A stretch of 64,000 nt of DNA from Desulfoluna spongiiphila (lineage in GTDB: Bacteria; Desulfobacterota; Desulfobacteria; Desulfobacterales; Desulfolunaceae). The stretch covers positions 110,708-174,707 of the forward strand of contig NZ_FMUX01000013.1 in assembly GCF_900101345.1 (NCBI RefSeq), in the 5' to 3' direction. A model generated the notes under the pieces. The model worked only from the letters and a program-made list of their open reading frames with translations, had not been told where the DNA came from and did no database searches. Position 1 is the stretch's first letter. Every line of letters starts with the position of its first letter. The position numbers were made by a program, and so were the translations under genes. Shown piece after piece: positions 1 to 9,115 of this stretch.

Positions 1-762
1 CCCCTTTCGGGGAAAAATTTTACGATACAAGCGGTAGCAGACGCAGGGGCCCGGGGCACCTGCCCCAGGCCCCTGCGGTGTGAGTGGCACCGTCCCTCTG
101 TCCGGAAGGTCGGCGATCCTGTTGCTGATCATGAGCAGCAGTGCGTAGGCCAGGTACACAGAGAGGACCTGGCAGAGGATGGTGAGAAAACTGTCCGTGA
201 TGGGGGCATGAAAATAGCTGGCGATGGGGTCTCCGGTGAGGGCACATGCAACGCGTACTCCAAAGACCACGGCGAACAGCGCAAAGGCAATCCCCGCCGG
301 ACTAGCATGGCTTCTCAGGTCCTTATGGGGGGAGGTATAAACAAGCCAGGCCGTGTGCGCCACCACAGGGGCGAGCATGCCCGAGAAGATCACGATGCGG
401 GCCCTGATATCCGGGTAAACCAGGGCACAGATGGCGTAGAGCACTGTGAATAAAAGAGTGTACAGGCCGTAGGGCCTTTGGCGCAGCCGGACCTTAAGAA
501 ACCGGGCCATGCCGAAGAGCATAAAGAGGGTTCCGGAAAACATAAGGACGTTTGCCGCAACAATGGAGATGACAGGGGGCAGCGCGCCCCGCAGGCAAGC
601 CAGGGTCATGCCCGCCGACTTGAAGACAAAATCGGCGAAAAAAAAGCCAATTCCCCACCGGCGCGTTCTGTTCCGGTACCAGGTAATCCCGAGCACAATG
701 CTGTAAATGTGGTTGACGAGGATGTAGGTGAAGATGGACGTCTTCATGTCAAAGGGGATCAT
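1..762 (-). CDS. Seven-helix integral membrane protein, C-terminus beyond window
   Basis: The frame is open from an ATG at 762 to the left edge (254 codons). Seven hydrophobic segments are visible at about residues 9-28, 37-56, 63-84, 100-117, 121-142, 156-175 and 191-212, so the protein sits in the inner membrane. Arg-rich short loops alternate with helices. The layout resembles the membrane sensor part of signalling proteins, but no catalytic domain is visible, so this is only a guess. An in-frame ATG lies at 867; neither start has a good Shine-Dalgarno, and 762 is chosen because hydrophobic coding begins directly after it. The last 30 residues turn Pro/Gly-rich, and a +1 shift there would give a stop at 20-22 just ahead of a small CCCC/GGGG hairpin, so the true C-terminus is uncertain. 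Confidence 0.6.
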   Translation of the reverse strand, partial: MIPFDMKTSIFTYILVNHIYSIVLGITWYRNRTRRWGIGFFFADFVFKSAGMTLACLRGALPPVISIVAANVLMFSGTLFMLFGMARFLKVRLRQRPYGLYTLLFTVLYAICALVYPDIRARIVIFSGMLAPVVAHTAWLVYTSPHKDLRSHASPAGIAFALFAVVFGVRVACALTGDPIASYFHAPITDSFLTILCQVLSVYLAYALLLMISNRIADLPDRGTVPLTPQGPGAGAPGPCVCYRLYRKIFPRKG

Positions 763-1010
763 AGCGCTGGTATCCGGGTTGGGCCGCTCTTTCGGGGAGC
801 CGGTCCGGCGGCCCGTGATATGGCGTCGTTGAAGTGAAGTGCCACCCACAAGGTGCGTGGCGCGCATGTCTGTAGGGGCCATTCATACGTGGTCGTGGCG
901 TGGCATGCAACCTTCTTGGGATCCCTTATGGGGAATCAGCGCATCGGGCGGCGTGGTGTGTTGGGACGGGAAGGGGAGGAAAAGCACCGGGATGAGGTTA
1001 TTAATAAAGG

Positions 1011-1050
1011 GCCCCAACGGCAACATGCAGTCGCCGGTTGGGGCTTTTTT
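1011..1050. terminator. Intrinsic terminator
   Basis: A GC-rich stem (GCCCCAACGGC paired with GCCGGTTGGGGC) is followed on the plus strand by seven T. It lies about 28 bases past the stop codon of the minus-strand flavoprotein gene and has A/T-rich flanks on both sides, so it probably ends that transcript and can act in both directions. Confidence 0.7.
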
Positions 1051-1077
1051 TGTGGCTGGGTCGGTATGTCTTTCGTC

Positions 1078-1455
1078 TTACAGGAGCTTTTCGGCACCTG
1101 AATACACCGATTCCACCTTGAGCGCCGTTGCCGCATGGCCAGGGTGCTTTTCAGGGTTCCAGTTCTTCATGTCGTCAAAGACGGCACCGTCTGTGTGGTA
1201 CTCGATGGCGCCCTTGACCTGATAGGCTGCCCCCTCTTTGGTGATGAAAAGAAGGGATCCTTTGCTTCCGGACTGGATGTTTTCAAGGGTCTTGGAGAAG
1301 TAGTTGTTGGCCACAACCAGGGTCTCTTCGTCATATTTTGAGACGCAGGTTGCGTAGATGGCGTTGGGGGTTCCGGCTTCGTCCACGGTGGTTAAAATGA
1401 CGGGGCCCTGGTGCTCGTCCCAGGCTTTGCTGACTTTTTCAGGTAAAGCAGACAT
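1078..1455 (-). CDS. Pyridoxamine 5'-phosphate oxidase-like FMN-binding protein
   Basis: The 125-residue product has the pattern of the small split-barrel flavoproteins of the pyridoxamine 5'-phosphate oxidase-like superfamily: a short N-terminal helix, a strand pair PVILTTVDEAGTPN that contacts FMN in family members, and later strands ending in a conserved V-x-S-x-Y-S-G. It is cytoplasmic, with no signal peptide. The family binds FMN and reduces or oxidises small substrates; which substrate cannot be told here. The start is supported by AAGGA eight bases upstream. It appears to be a single-gene transcript bounded by the hairpin at 1011-1050. Confidence 0.85.
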   Translation of the reverse strand: MSALPEKVSKAWDEHQGPVILTTVDEAGTPNAIYATCVSKYDEETLVVANNYFSKTLENIQSGSKGSLLFITKEGAAYQVKGAIEYHTDGAVFDDMKNWNPEKHPGHAATALKVESVYSGAEKLL

Positions 1456-1872
1456 GGTGTATCCTTAAATAAAATGTATGGTTTTGGCAATTCATCACAA
1501 CATCGACGGCCCTTTGGGGGCCTGGCACAAACAAAAAAGGCTTGTATGATGCACATCTCCGATGAATCCCGGAGCAGGCCCAGGGGGGTGACGGGGCACA
1601 TGCGCCGGGTTGACAATTAATTCTACAGGAACAAAGCATAGTTTTTTGGTTAAAGCAATAGACGATGATGGGGGTGGTTTGTGGGGGCCGGCATGCCTGG
1701 GGTTTCATGGGTTGGGGCACCGGCATGACCGGCAGGCCCCGCAGGGTGCATTCCGTGCACCCTGCGGGTAAGGGAGCGGCACCGACCACATCTCATGCCG
1801 GTCGGTGCGTGTAGGTGAACAGGCGGGTGTTGTTCCTTTATCTTCAACATTCCGTGAGCCGTGTAGATCTGC
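1456..1872. other. Intergenic region with one palindromic repeat
   Basis: No coding frame looks real here. It carries the leader of the flavoprotein gene, runs of G/C, and the palindrome at 1738-1768. Confidence 0.6.
1738..1768. repeat. GTGCA-type palindrome (REP-like)
   Basis: A perfect 13-base inverted repeat (CCCGCAGGGTGCA and its complement) surrounds a 5-base loop. The same core, AGGGTGCA...TGCACC, recurs near 36075, 36160, 38825, 38910 and, as relics, near 14600, 34220 and 52300. Lying 100 bases after the DUF2860 gene, it may also help end that transcript. Confidence 0.7.
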
Positions 1873-2907
1873 CTAAAAACGGTAGAGGACCGATACCGTC
1901 CCCATGGTGATGGTGGTATCGTAAAAATCGATGTCTGAGTCGCTGTTGTAGTATGCGATGGTTCCGACCAGGCTCATCTTGGGAACCCCGAGGAATTTTT
2001 TCCAGAAGGCGGAAAAGGTTGCGCCGGCAACGTCGTCTTCCCGGGTTTTGTCGTAGATGGGGTTCTCTTCATCGAACTCGGACAGGCCGAGGTACAGGTT
2101 GGTGATGAGGTTGAATTTTTCGGTGTTGAAAAGATAGGAGAGGAGTAGGCCATACCGGTCGAAGGACATGGCGTCCCCATCAAGGTCGTACATGGTGTAA
2201 TCCAGTGTGGGAACGATAACGTGGCGCTTTTCTCTCAGAACGAAGGGGTAGGAGAGTTTTCCGACATAGACGTCTCCGTTGCGGTCCAGGAGTTTGGCTT
2301 CATTGGCGGTGATGTCCCCGCTGCTGATGAGCTGGGTCTGTCCGCTTGTTTCGTCGTCCAGGTTCACATCGCGCCAGGTGAACTCCGCCTCGAATTTGGA
2401 GCCCAGGATCTTGTCGTAGCCCAGGCGAAGGCCGTCGGAGGTCCGGTCGGTCTTCTCCCGTTTCTGGTTGATTACATAGGGGTCCTCCCACACCTCGGTG
2501 GGAAAGGAAGTGAAAACATAGGCGATGCTGACAATACTCTTGCGCGGCAGTTCCTGCCGGATGCCGACAAGGGTGGACAGGTCGTACCGGACCAGGTCTT
2601 CGAGTCTGTTGCCCGCAAAGATCTGGGTTCGGGTTTCGGCGAAGGTGTACGATGCTTCAAAGTTCAGAACCGGGGTGGCACTGCTTTCCGAGTCGGGGCT
2701 GTCCGTAAGGGAGGTGATGGTATCGTCTCCGGTATCGCCCATGGAGTTACCGGCGATCATGTTGGTCTCGAACTCCATGGCGCCGATACCGACGTTGACG
2801 AACCCGGAGAAACCGGTTTCTTCCGGGATGGGCTGGATGGCGTAGGCCGGCATGGTGATGGCTGCCAGGAAAAATACCAGTGCGATCAGGAACCATGAAC
2901 GTTTCAT
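1873..2907 (-). CDS. DUF2860-type outer membrane beta-barrel protein
   Basis: The 344-residue product starts with a clear signal peptide (MKRSWFLIALVFFLAAITMPAYA) region 1-23 cut after AYA. The mature start, IPEETGFSGFVNVGIG, and the body of alternating aromatic strands match my memory of the DUF2860 family, outer-membrane proteins of unknown role. The chain ends VSVLYRF, a terminal Phe typical of BAM-inserted barrels. The frame is open far upstream, but the ATG at 2907 is right: AAGGTGA lies six bases before it and the signal peptide follows at once. It is the second gene of a pair with the barrel gene at 3017-3796, 109 bases apart. Confidence 0.75.
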   Translation of the reverse strand: MKRSWFLIALVFFLAAITMPAYAIQPIPEETGFSGFVNVGIGAMEFETNMIAGNSMGDTGDDTITSLTDSPDSESSATPVLNFEASYTFAETRTQIFAGNRLEDLVRYDLSTLVGIRQELPRKSIVSIAYVFTSFPTEVWEDPYVINQKREKTDRTSDGLRLGYDKILGSKFEAEFTWRDVNLDDETSGQTQLISSGDITANEAKLLDRNGDVYVGKLSYPFVLREKRHVIVPTLDYTMYDLDGDAMSFDRYGLLLSYLFNTEKFNLITNLYLGLSEFDEENPIYDKTREDDVAGATFSAFWKKFLGVPKMSLVGTIAYYNSDSDIDFYDTTITMGTVSVLYRF

Positions 2908-3016
2908 TTTTTCACCTTTTTTTCTTGGTTGTTGAGAGGGCCTGTATGAATCATGAGCACCTGAGAAAGAGGGGGGGCGTGTGGGCCCCTCTTCGGTATA
3001 TGTGTAAGTGGACGCC

Positions 3017-3796
3017 TTACCAGTGGAAAAGCACGTTGGCTCCCCAGATGGTTTCGTCCACATCGTAGCGGTACCAGTCGGTGTCTTCCTCGCCGCCATT
3101 TTCATAGTCTGCTGCCGTGAATTCACCATATATTTCGGTGGACCAGTGCGGGTGAAAGCGCCAGGTGACGGCGGTGGAGGCAAACCAGGTCCCTTCGGAG
3201 CCCCCGAATCCCACATTGGTCTTGTTGCTCCAGAGCCATTTTTCAGCAAAGGGCACGTCAGCCGATCCACCCATGAGAAGATCCAGCCATGCTTCGTCCA
3301 CCTCTGTTTGCTCGCTGGTGGTCCCTTGGGAGAGATGAACCGAGAGTTTCTGTCGATCGTAGCGCAGGCCCCCATGGAGACCCAGGGTCACCCATCGGGT
3401 TTTGTAAACGCTGCGCCCCACGGTCAGTTCCACGGAGGTCGTGTCAAAGTCCATTTTGGACCGGACGGTGATACCGTCTGCCAGGCGCTCCGGGGCGTTG
3501 TCTTCCAGTTCCAGAAGGTCCAGTGAAAAATCTATGGTCCATGTGCCGTCGGTGAGGCCAAGGTCGATGCCGAAGGAGGCGTTTGTCACATCATCGAAAT
3601 CACTCGGGGAGAGGTCCACATCTACAAGGACAGGGCCGAACCCCTGGGTTCCAAGGCCCAGGTCTCCGCTCCTCTGGGTCCGGGAATAGCCTGTCCCGAC
3701 GGAACCACCCCACCGGGCGGCAGCAGGGGGAACGGTGACCGGGATCAGGAACCCTATAAGGAGAAGTGTCAGAACGCATGCTCGATTTTTTGCCAT
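3017..3796 (-). CDS. Predicted outer membrane beta-barrel protein
   Basis: I do not recognise a named family. The 259-residue product has a signal peptide (residues 1-27, ending PAAA/R) and then short alternating strands rich in Gly, Trp, Tyr and Thr with acidic turns, ending in NVLFHW; a terminal aromatic residue is typical of outer-membrane barrels. Around 10-12 strands could be drawn. It is the first gene of a two-gene unit with the DUF2860 protein, so the two may assemble or act together in the outer membrane. No enzyme motif is visible. Confidence 0.7.
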   Translation of the reverse strand: MAKNRACVLTLLLIGFLIPVTVPPAAARWGGSVGTGYSRTQRSGDLGLGTQGFGPVLVDVDLSPSDFDDVTNASFGIDLGLTDGTWTIDFSLDLLELEDNAPERLADGITVRSKMDFDTTSVELTVGRSVYKTRWVTLGLHGGLRYDRQKLSVHLSQGTTSEQTEVDEAWLDLLMGGSADVPFAEKWLWSNKTNVGFGGSEGTWFASTAVTWRFHPHWSTEIYGEFTAADYENGGEEDTDWYRYDVDETIWGANVLFHW

Positions 3797-4295
3797 ATTC
3801 CCTTTCCCGTACCATGGGGGCTCTTTTCCGCCTGGTTCATTCCGGCTTTAAATACCCGGATGTGATACCGTCATGGTCAAACGGGCTGGGTCCGGCCCAA
3901 AGGCTCAGTCCGTAGCAACAGCCCCGGTATGATGTTGGTGTAGATGTTTCCTGCGTATTACAGGGTCACCATTGTGGTGGATGGTTACTCGTATGTCGCG
4001 AATTCGCGATTTGGCGGTGCCCTTCATCTCAATACGGTCCATGCCGAGCCTTGTGGCCCTGGATGGTGCCGGCGGATGTGTGAGTATAGGTTACGCTGAT
4101 TTGGGTATGGAGGGGATACGGATAAAAAAAGGTCTGTATATGTTGAATTTTAACGATTATTTCATGTTTTACCTGCAAAGTCAATTGACCTGCCTTCAGG
4201 ATGCTGATTTGGATACGGCTGTATGTCCCATGGCTTGCGAGACTTTTGCCGCCAACCTTGCGAGGCACCCGCGGACCATGGCGGCTGAGATGAGA
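3797..4295. other. Intergenic region, promoter side of barrel operon
   Basis: About 500 bases between the barrel operon and the end of the next minus-strand gene. A long plus-strand open frame crosses it but continues antisense through the neighbouring gene and has no Shine-Dalgarno, so it is not coding. The part at 4080-4230 is AT-rich; I see no clear repeat or RNA. Confidence 0.5.
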
Positions 4296-4841
4296 TCACA
4301 GGAAAACGGGGCCTGCGAGGTCCATGTTCAATCGGCGAAAGACCTCATCGCGTGTCCTTTCGATGGCAAGGGCTTCCCCGTAGGGGAGCACGGCCTTGTC
4401 TTCCTTTCTGAACCGGTGGGGCTCTACCTGCAGGGCATAGGAGTTGACCTGACGTTCCCAAAACCAGTCGGCGCAGCCAAACTGGATGTTGCCGGGGTCA
4501 AGGGTCGGAAGGACGGCCAGGGCTTCTATGAGCTGTTTTCCTCTGGCCGTGTTGTCAACGCACAGGGCAAGGTAGGCGATGCGGTACTCCACGGTTTTCA
4601 CAGGGGGAATGGCCGGAAGGGGCACAAGGTTCTCCGGGTCCCTCCGACCGGAAAACAGGAAGTGGCCGTAGCAGCACTGGAGGGTAAAGCAGCAGGGCAA
4701 TCGGTTAAAATCGGCGACGATCCCGCGCAGGGGCGCATCGATCATGGATTCGGTGAGGCCAGCCAGGGCACGCCGCCGCTGCTCGGGAAAATCCGGGTTG
4801 GCCACAAGTGGTCTGGGGGCTGTGAAGGTCTCCATGGGCAT
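4296..4841 (-). CDS. Conserved hypothetical protein with PCC-x5-CCYGHF motif
   Basis: The 181-residue product is soluble, with no signal peptide or membrane helix. Its most striking feature is the segment LPCCFTLQCCYGHF near residues 50-63, four cysteines and a histidine close together, which could bind a metal. Acidic and basic residues alternate in the C-terminal half, which reads like a helical domain (RTRDEVFRRLN). The start at 4841 is chosen over the upstream frame because AAGGAA lies just before it. I recall similar uncharacterised proteins from deltaproteobacteria and archaea but cannot name a family or function. It is flanked by gaps and appears monocistronic. Confidence 0.65.
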   Translation of the reverse strand: MPMETFTAPRPLVANPDFPEQRRRALAGLTESMIDAPLRGIVADFNRLPCCFTLQCCYGHFLFSGRRDPENLVPLPAIPPVKTVEYRIAYLALCVDNTARGKQLIEALAVLPTLDPGNIQFGCADWFWERQVNSYALQVEPHRFRKEDKAVLPYGEALAIERTRDEVFRRLNMDLAGPVFL

Positions 4842-5081
4842 GGTTCCTTTTTGGTGGGGCAGTGTGTCTCCCCGGATGAATGGAAAAAAGGATATACGAA
4901 AAGCTGGGCTGCGAACAAGGCTCAACGAATATGTTGAACGCTCCGGGATTTTTGTCAATGGTACAATTTGATGGCTTTTTACAGGAATCTATGATCTACC
5001 TGCGAGGTTTTTAACAGGCGGCACCCCCCAGGCGATGATTCATAAGGAGGGAGCCGCTTTATCTACCAAAGGAAGGGTTTG

Positions 5082-6458
5082 ATGAGTGCATTTACGGCGT
5101 TGCCGTTGACCAAGTCGATGATAAAAAATTTAGGGACCATGGGGTATGACGAGATGACCCCGGTCCAGGCCGCCAGTTTGCCCCATGTTCTGAAGGGCAA
5201 GGATCTCCTGGCCCAGGCCAGGACGGGGAGCGGCAAGACGGCGGCCTTCGGCATCGGGCTGCTCCATAACCTTGACGTGGCACGATTCAGGGTGCAGGCC
5301 CTGGTGATGTGCCCGACCCGGGAGCTGGCCGAGCAGGTGGCCGGAGAGTTGCGGCGCATTGCCCGTTTCAAGCACAACATCAAGATCGTGACCATCTGCG
5401 GAGGCGTCCCCTTCAGGCCCCAGCAGATCTCCCTGGAGCACCAGGCCCATATCGTGGTGGGAACCCCGGGGCGCATCGAGCAGCATCTGCAGCGTGGGAC
5501 CCTCTCGTTGAACAACCTCACCACCCTTGTTCTGGATGAGGCGGACCGGATGCTTGATGTCGGGTTTGAAGAGAGCATTTTGGCCATCATGGCCCATGTG
5601 CCTTCCAAACGTCAGACCCTCCTTTTTTCAGCCACTTTCCCGGATCCCATCCTGGCACTGAGCCGTCGGTTTCAGACGAACGCACAGAATGTGGCGGTGG
5701 ATGTGGCCCATGAAGAGAACGTCATCCGTCAGCACTTCTATGAAACCGACTGGGATGCAAAGCCCGAGGCCGTTGCCGGGATCCTGGCCGCCTTCAAGCC
5801 AGAGTCGACCCTTGTCTTCTGCAACACCAAGCTCCACTGCAAGGCCTTGGCCTCCTTTCTGCGCAAAAAAGGGTTCTCGGCCCTGGCTATCCATGGGGAC
5901 ATCGAACAGAAGGAGCGCACCGAGGTGCTGGTGCGGTTTTCCAACGGCAGTTGCCCGATCCTGGTGGCAACGGACGTGGCGGCAAGGGGTCTTGATATCA
6001 AAGGGCTCAGCGCGGTGATCAACCATGATCTGCCCTTTGAACCCGAGGTGTATGTCCATCGCATCGGCCGTACAGGCCGGGCCGGGGAGGAGGGGCTGGC
6101 CTTTTCGTTGCTGACCCCCAAGGAGAGGTTTCGACTGGAAGATATCAACGCCATGATGAAGACGGCCTTTGAGGCCACCGATGCGGCGGAGCTTCCCCCT
6201 GCCGTCGGGGACGCACCGGCCCCTGCCATGGTGACCCTTTCCATCAACGGCGGGCGCAAAAGCAAGCTTCGGCCCGGAGACATCCTAGGGGCCCTGACCA
6301 AGGACGCGGGCATCGACGGGCAGTGCGTGGGCAAGATCAACTGCTTTGATTTTTACTCGTATGTCGCCATCGAGCGCACCGTTGCCGACAAGGCCGAAAA
6401 AGCCCTCTCCGTGAAAAAGATCAAGGGGCGGCATTTTATTATTCACCGACATGGGTAG
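5082..6458 (+). CDS. dbpA: ATP-dependent RNA helicase DbpA
   Basis: The 458-residue product is a DEAD-box helicase acting on 23S rRNA during large-subunit assembly. Visible in order: Q-motif region MTPVQA near 26, Walker A ARTGSGKT near 46, PTREL near 80, DEAD near 150, SAT near 182, then the second RecA domain with VATDVAARGLD and HRIGRTGRAG. Residues about 385-458 match the RRM-like DbpA C-terminal domain (RPGDILGAL, KINCFDFYSYVAI) that binds 23S rRNA hairpin 92, which separates DbpA from other DEAD-box proteins. The start is ATG 5082, five bases after GGAAGG. It stands alone and ends near the bidirectional terminator at 6532-6568. Confidence 0.93.
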   Translation: MSAFTALPLTKSMIKNLGTMGYDEMTPVQAASLPHVLKGKDLLAQARTGSGKTAAFGIGLLHNLDVARFRVQALVMCPTRELAEQVAGELRRIARFKHNIKIVTICGGVPFRPQQISLEHQAHIVVGTPGRIEQHLQRGTLSLNNLTTLVLDEADRMLDVGFEESILAIMAHVPSKRQTLLFSATFPDPILALSRRFQTNAQNVAVDVAHEENVIRQHFYETDWDAKPEAVAGILAAFKPESTLVFCNTKLHCKALASFLRKKGFSALAIHGDIEQKERTEVLVRFSNGSCPILVATDVAARGLDIKGLSAVINHDLPFEPEVYVHRIGRTGRAGEEGLAFSLLTPKERFRLEDINAMMKTAFEATDAAELPPAVGDAPAPAMVTLSINGGRKSKLRPGDILGALTKDAGIDGQCVGKINCFDFYSYVAIERTVADKAEKALSVKKIKGRHFIIHRHG

Positions 6459-6531
6459 TCGGGGGGCTTCTTTAAGGAAGATGGGGTTTTAGCTGTTGTG
6501 TGCGCTGCAAATCCCTTTCTGTTGCGCTGTT

Positions 6532-6568
6532 AAAAAACAAAGCCTCCGGCTGGAAAGCCGGGGGCTTT
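6532..6568. terminator. Bidirectional intrinsic terminator
   Basis: Between the convergent dbpA and sulfatase genes. Stem AAAGCCTCCGGC pairs with GCCGGGGGCTTT across a six-base loop; TTGTTCGTTT follows on plus and TTTGTTTTTT on minus, so it can stop transcripts from both sides. Confidence 0.8.
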
Positions 6569-6645
6569 GTTCGTTTAGGGAGGCTCCATGGGAATGCCCG
6601 GAGCGCCGTGGTTTGGGGATCCTGTTTGATCTGGGCGAGTGCCTG

Positions 6646-8370
6646 CTAATTACCGGCCCCCCAGTTCCGGTCAAGGTTATCCCACTCGGGCACCTGCATG
6701 ATGGCTTCACGCGGGTCAAAGGGAAGCTTTTCGGCGTCAAAGCGGGGTTTGGACGCTTCGACAGACTCAGGCCGAGCATTTTCAATGTTTTTAAAGGGGA
6801 AGTCGCGATTTTGCCCTTTGTCCGGGTACGCCGATTTCATCATGAGGTGGCGGGTCTTCATGATACTGAACATGGGCTTGGTCGGGAACAATTGGAGCAT
6901 CATGGGGTACACTTCCCGGGGGTCGTTGTAGAGGTCGTAGAACTCGGCTCCGCTGAGGCCTGGCACGGCGTTGCGCCAGTCTCGCTTGTAGCGTCCCTTC
7001 ACCGTTGCGGCGAGCTCGTCCCCGGTGTAGATAAAAACGTAATCCCGCCTGCTGTGGGTGTCCCCTTTCAAGAAAAGTGCTGTCTGGTCCACCCCGTCGA
7101 TGATGCGGTCCGTGGGGATGTATTTTGTGGCCCCTCCGAGACTTGCAAAGGTGGTGAACAGGTCGGTCTCGTGGATGATATCCCCCACAATTTGGCCCGG
7201 CTCGATGACGCCGGGCCATCGGGCATGGGCGGTCACGCGCACGCCCCCTTCAAGGAAGTCTCCTTTGCCGCCCCGATGGAGGGTCTCCACCATGCCGGGG
7301 GGGCCGTTGTGGATCATGGGGCCGTTGTCGGCCATGAGAATGACCAGGGTGTTCTCCTCGATCCCCAGGGTTTTCAGCTCCTCCATAAGTTCTCCGACGT
7401 ATACGTCAAAGCGCGCGATGGCCTCCTGCAACATTCCGGCTGATGCGGTTATTTTCTCCGGAAATCCCGTAAACGGGGTCATCTGCGGCCAGTACGCAGC
7501 GTAGAAGGGCTTTTTGGCTTCGATGCTTTTTTTCATGAACGCACTGAGTCGCTTCTGGGATTCGCCGTCCATGGCAATGTAGTCTTCAAGGTTGGGGGGC
7601 GTGCCCCACTCTTTCACCGGGCCGTCTTTCACCCCTTCAAGGGCCCAGATATAGCCCTTGGGCCGCCACCCTTTATCGATGTCGTAAGGGTCTTCGGGAA
7701 TAACCCCGTCATTGAGGCTGCCCGGCCGGATGGCACCCGCCCGTTCCAGGTCCGGGGTGTACATGCTGGGGACCTGGTTGTAAGGCGTCCAGAGCGCTTC
7801 ATCAAAGCCCTGTTTGGTCATGTAGCTGGACTCGATATCCCCGAGGTGGGACTTGCCGTAGAAGGCCGTTGCGTATCCCGCCTGTCCCAGGACCTCTGCC
7901 ATGGTCACCTCATCAGCTGCCAGCCCGCCGTATTCATATGGGAACCCCACGTTGTACATGCCGTTTCTCACCGCGTGCCGACCGGTCATTACTGCGGCAC
8001 GGCTCGGTGTGCAGGAGGGCTCGGTATACATCCTGGCAAAATAGATCCCTTCTGCTGAGAATTTGTTCATGTTTGGCGTTTCCCAGCCGCGTGTTTTTTG
8101 AATTTGAGGCACACCGATTTCCCCTACGGCGGTGTCGTCCCACATGATGTGGATGATGTTGGGCGGGGTGCCGTGTTTTTCCTTTAACTCAGCCAGTTTC
8201 TTGTCCAGCTCTTCGTCTTCGGTGGCCCACTTCTCTCCATGCTGCGCTTCCAGAACGTAGTACTCTGCGTCATGAATGATCGCTTTGGACTTGGCCTTGG
8301 CCGGGCCGCAGCAGAACAACACGGAAAGGCTCAGGGCAACAACGATATTTAAGAATTTATGCCTGCTCAT
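6646..8370 (-). CDS. Exported sulfatase (arylsulfatase family)
   Basis: The 574-residue product hydrolyses sulfate esters after export. It begins with a signal peptide of residues 1-25; LFCC could also serve as a lipobox. The alkaline-phosphatase-fold sulfatase core follows: NIIHIMWDD (71-79), whose Asp pair binds calcium, and the modification site C120-TPSR, matching C/S-x-P-x-R where the Cys is oxidised to formylglycine. LILMADNGP and GGKGDFLEGGVRV-type segments follow, then a C-terminal part with YDLYNDPRE, usual for arylsulfatases. GGAGGA sits six bases before the ATG. No sulfatase-maturing enzyme is in the window. Substrate unknown; the alkylsulfatase and sulfonate-type transporter nearby suggest organic sulfate use. 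Confidence 0.9.
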   Translation of the reverse strand: MSRHKFLNIVVALSLSVLFCCGPAKAKSKAIIHDAEYYVLEAQHGEKWATEDEELDKKLAELKEKHGTPPNIIHIMWDDTAVGEIGVPQIQKTRGWETPNMNKFSAEGIYFARMYTEPSCTPSRAAVMTGRHAVRNGMYNVGFPYEYGGLAADEVTMAEVLGQAGYATAFYGKSHLGDIESSYMTKQGFDEALWTPYNQVPSMYTPDLERAGAIRPGSLNDGVIPEDPYDIDKGWRPKGYIWALEGVKDGPVKEWGTPPNLEDYIAMDGESQKRLSAFMKKSIEAKKPFYAAYWPQMTPFTGFPEKITASAGMLQEAIARFDVYVGELMEELKTLGIEENTLVILMADNGPMIHNGPPGMVETLHRGGKGDFLEGGVRVTAHARWPGVIEPGQIVGDIIHETDLFTTFASLGGATKYIPTDRIIDGVDQTALFLKGDTHSRRDYVFIYTGDELAATVKGRYKRDWRNAVPGLSGAEFYDLYNDPREVYPMMLQLFPTKPMFSIMKTRHLMMKSAYPDKGQNRDFPFKNIENARPESVEASKPRFDAEKLPFDPREAIMQVPEWDNLDRNWGAGN

Positions 8371-8686
8371 GGTCCATCCTCCTGTGTGTCGGTTGATCGG
8401 TCCTTCCTGAGTCCACGGGGGTATGCAAAAAGCATAACGCGGGCAACGTTATACTGGGGAAAAAGGGCGCCGGAGATTACACGGAATCGTTCGAGCAGGG
8501 AGCCTTCAGGGGGCAAGGCGAGCGCCTCGGTTCGCGGCTTATTTCTCAGGGGCGTGAAGGGACAACGGGGATATCAGTGCAAAGAAGGGACGGTGGCGTC
8601 AGCCCGGATATTTCATGCGAAACCGATGAATCCAAAACTAAAAAATGTAATCCACCGTTTTCTATGCGATTTTCTTGTCCTTCGGG
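8371..8686. other. Intergenic region with a CATGAAATAT-type repeat
   Basis: A 316-base gap between the small secreted protein gene and the sulfatase gene. At about 8597-8626 it contains GCCCGGATATTTCATG, an inverted copy of a short dispersed repeat also seen near 19120, 35990, 54585 and 60530. The sulfatase promoter should also lie here. Confidence 0.5.
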
Positions 8687-9115
8687 CTATTGAGCAGGCA
8701 TTCTCACGAAGGCAACGTCATAGGTCGTGTTTTGGATGGCATGGAAGTACTCTCCCTCCAGAGCGTCTTTTTCTTTGATGTATCTCAGAAGATATCGCGA
8801 GCCAGGGTAGTGTGTGTCCTGGAACTCGATAAACAGGTGCACCCTGTTTTCCTGAATGGTCCAATTGGCTTCGTGGACATGGATGCTGCGCGGGTTGAAA
8901 TAGGAGGAGTGCATGGCGCCGTTGGGGCCGATATCCGTGATGGCAAGGCGATAGGGCGCGTCACGTCTTACCCACTTCCCGTTGAGGCGCTGGGCCATGG
9001 ACAGGCCAGTCGGTTCCGCAGACGATGCGACTGTGGGACCGGACACCAGGCAAAGGGCAAGGACGGAAAGGAGCATTATCAATTCGATGGGGAACACGTT
9101 TTTTGATCGGTTCAT
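8687..9115 (-). CDS. Small secreted protein of unknown function
   Basis: The 142-residue product has a signal peptide (about 1-31, cleavage near VASSA). The mature part holds LNGKWVRRDAPY, YFNPRSIHVHEANW, a PGSRYLLRY segment and a C-terminal DVAFVRMP. I recall this spacing (PGS-x-Y-x-L-x-Y, then G-x-YF, then DV-x-FVR) from uncharacterised periplasmic beta-rich proteins of proteobacteria, but no function is known to me. It lies upstream of the sulfatase on the same strand, though 316 bases separate them, so co-transcription is only possible. The Shine-Dalgarno is weak. Confidence 0.7.
   Translation of the reverse strand: MNRSKNVFPIELIMLLSVLALCLVSGPTVASSAEPTGLSMAQRLNGKWVRRDAPYRLAITDIGPNGAMHSSYFNPRSIHVHEANWTIQENRVHLFIEFQDTHYPGSRYLLRYIKEKDALEGEYFHAIQNTTYDVAFVRMPAQ

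Noticed and set aside
2908..3375. Upstream extension of the DUF2860 frame
   Set aside because: The extension is antisense-like filler over the neighbouring barrel gene; a perfect ribosome site and signal peptide start at 2907.
3972..4937. Plus-strand open frame of 321 codons
   Set aside because: Mostly antisense to the gene at 4296-4841, no Shine-Dalgarno, no recognisable pattern.
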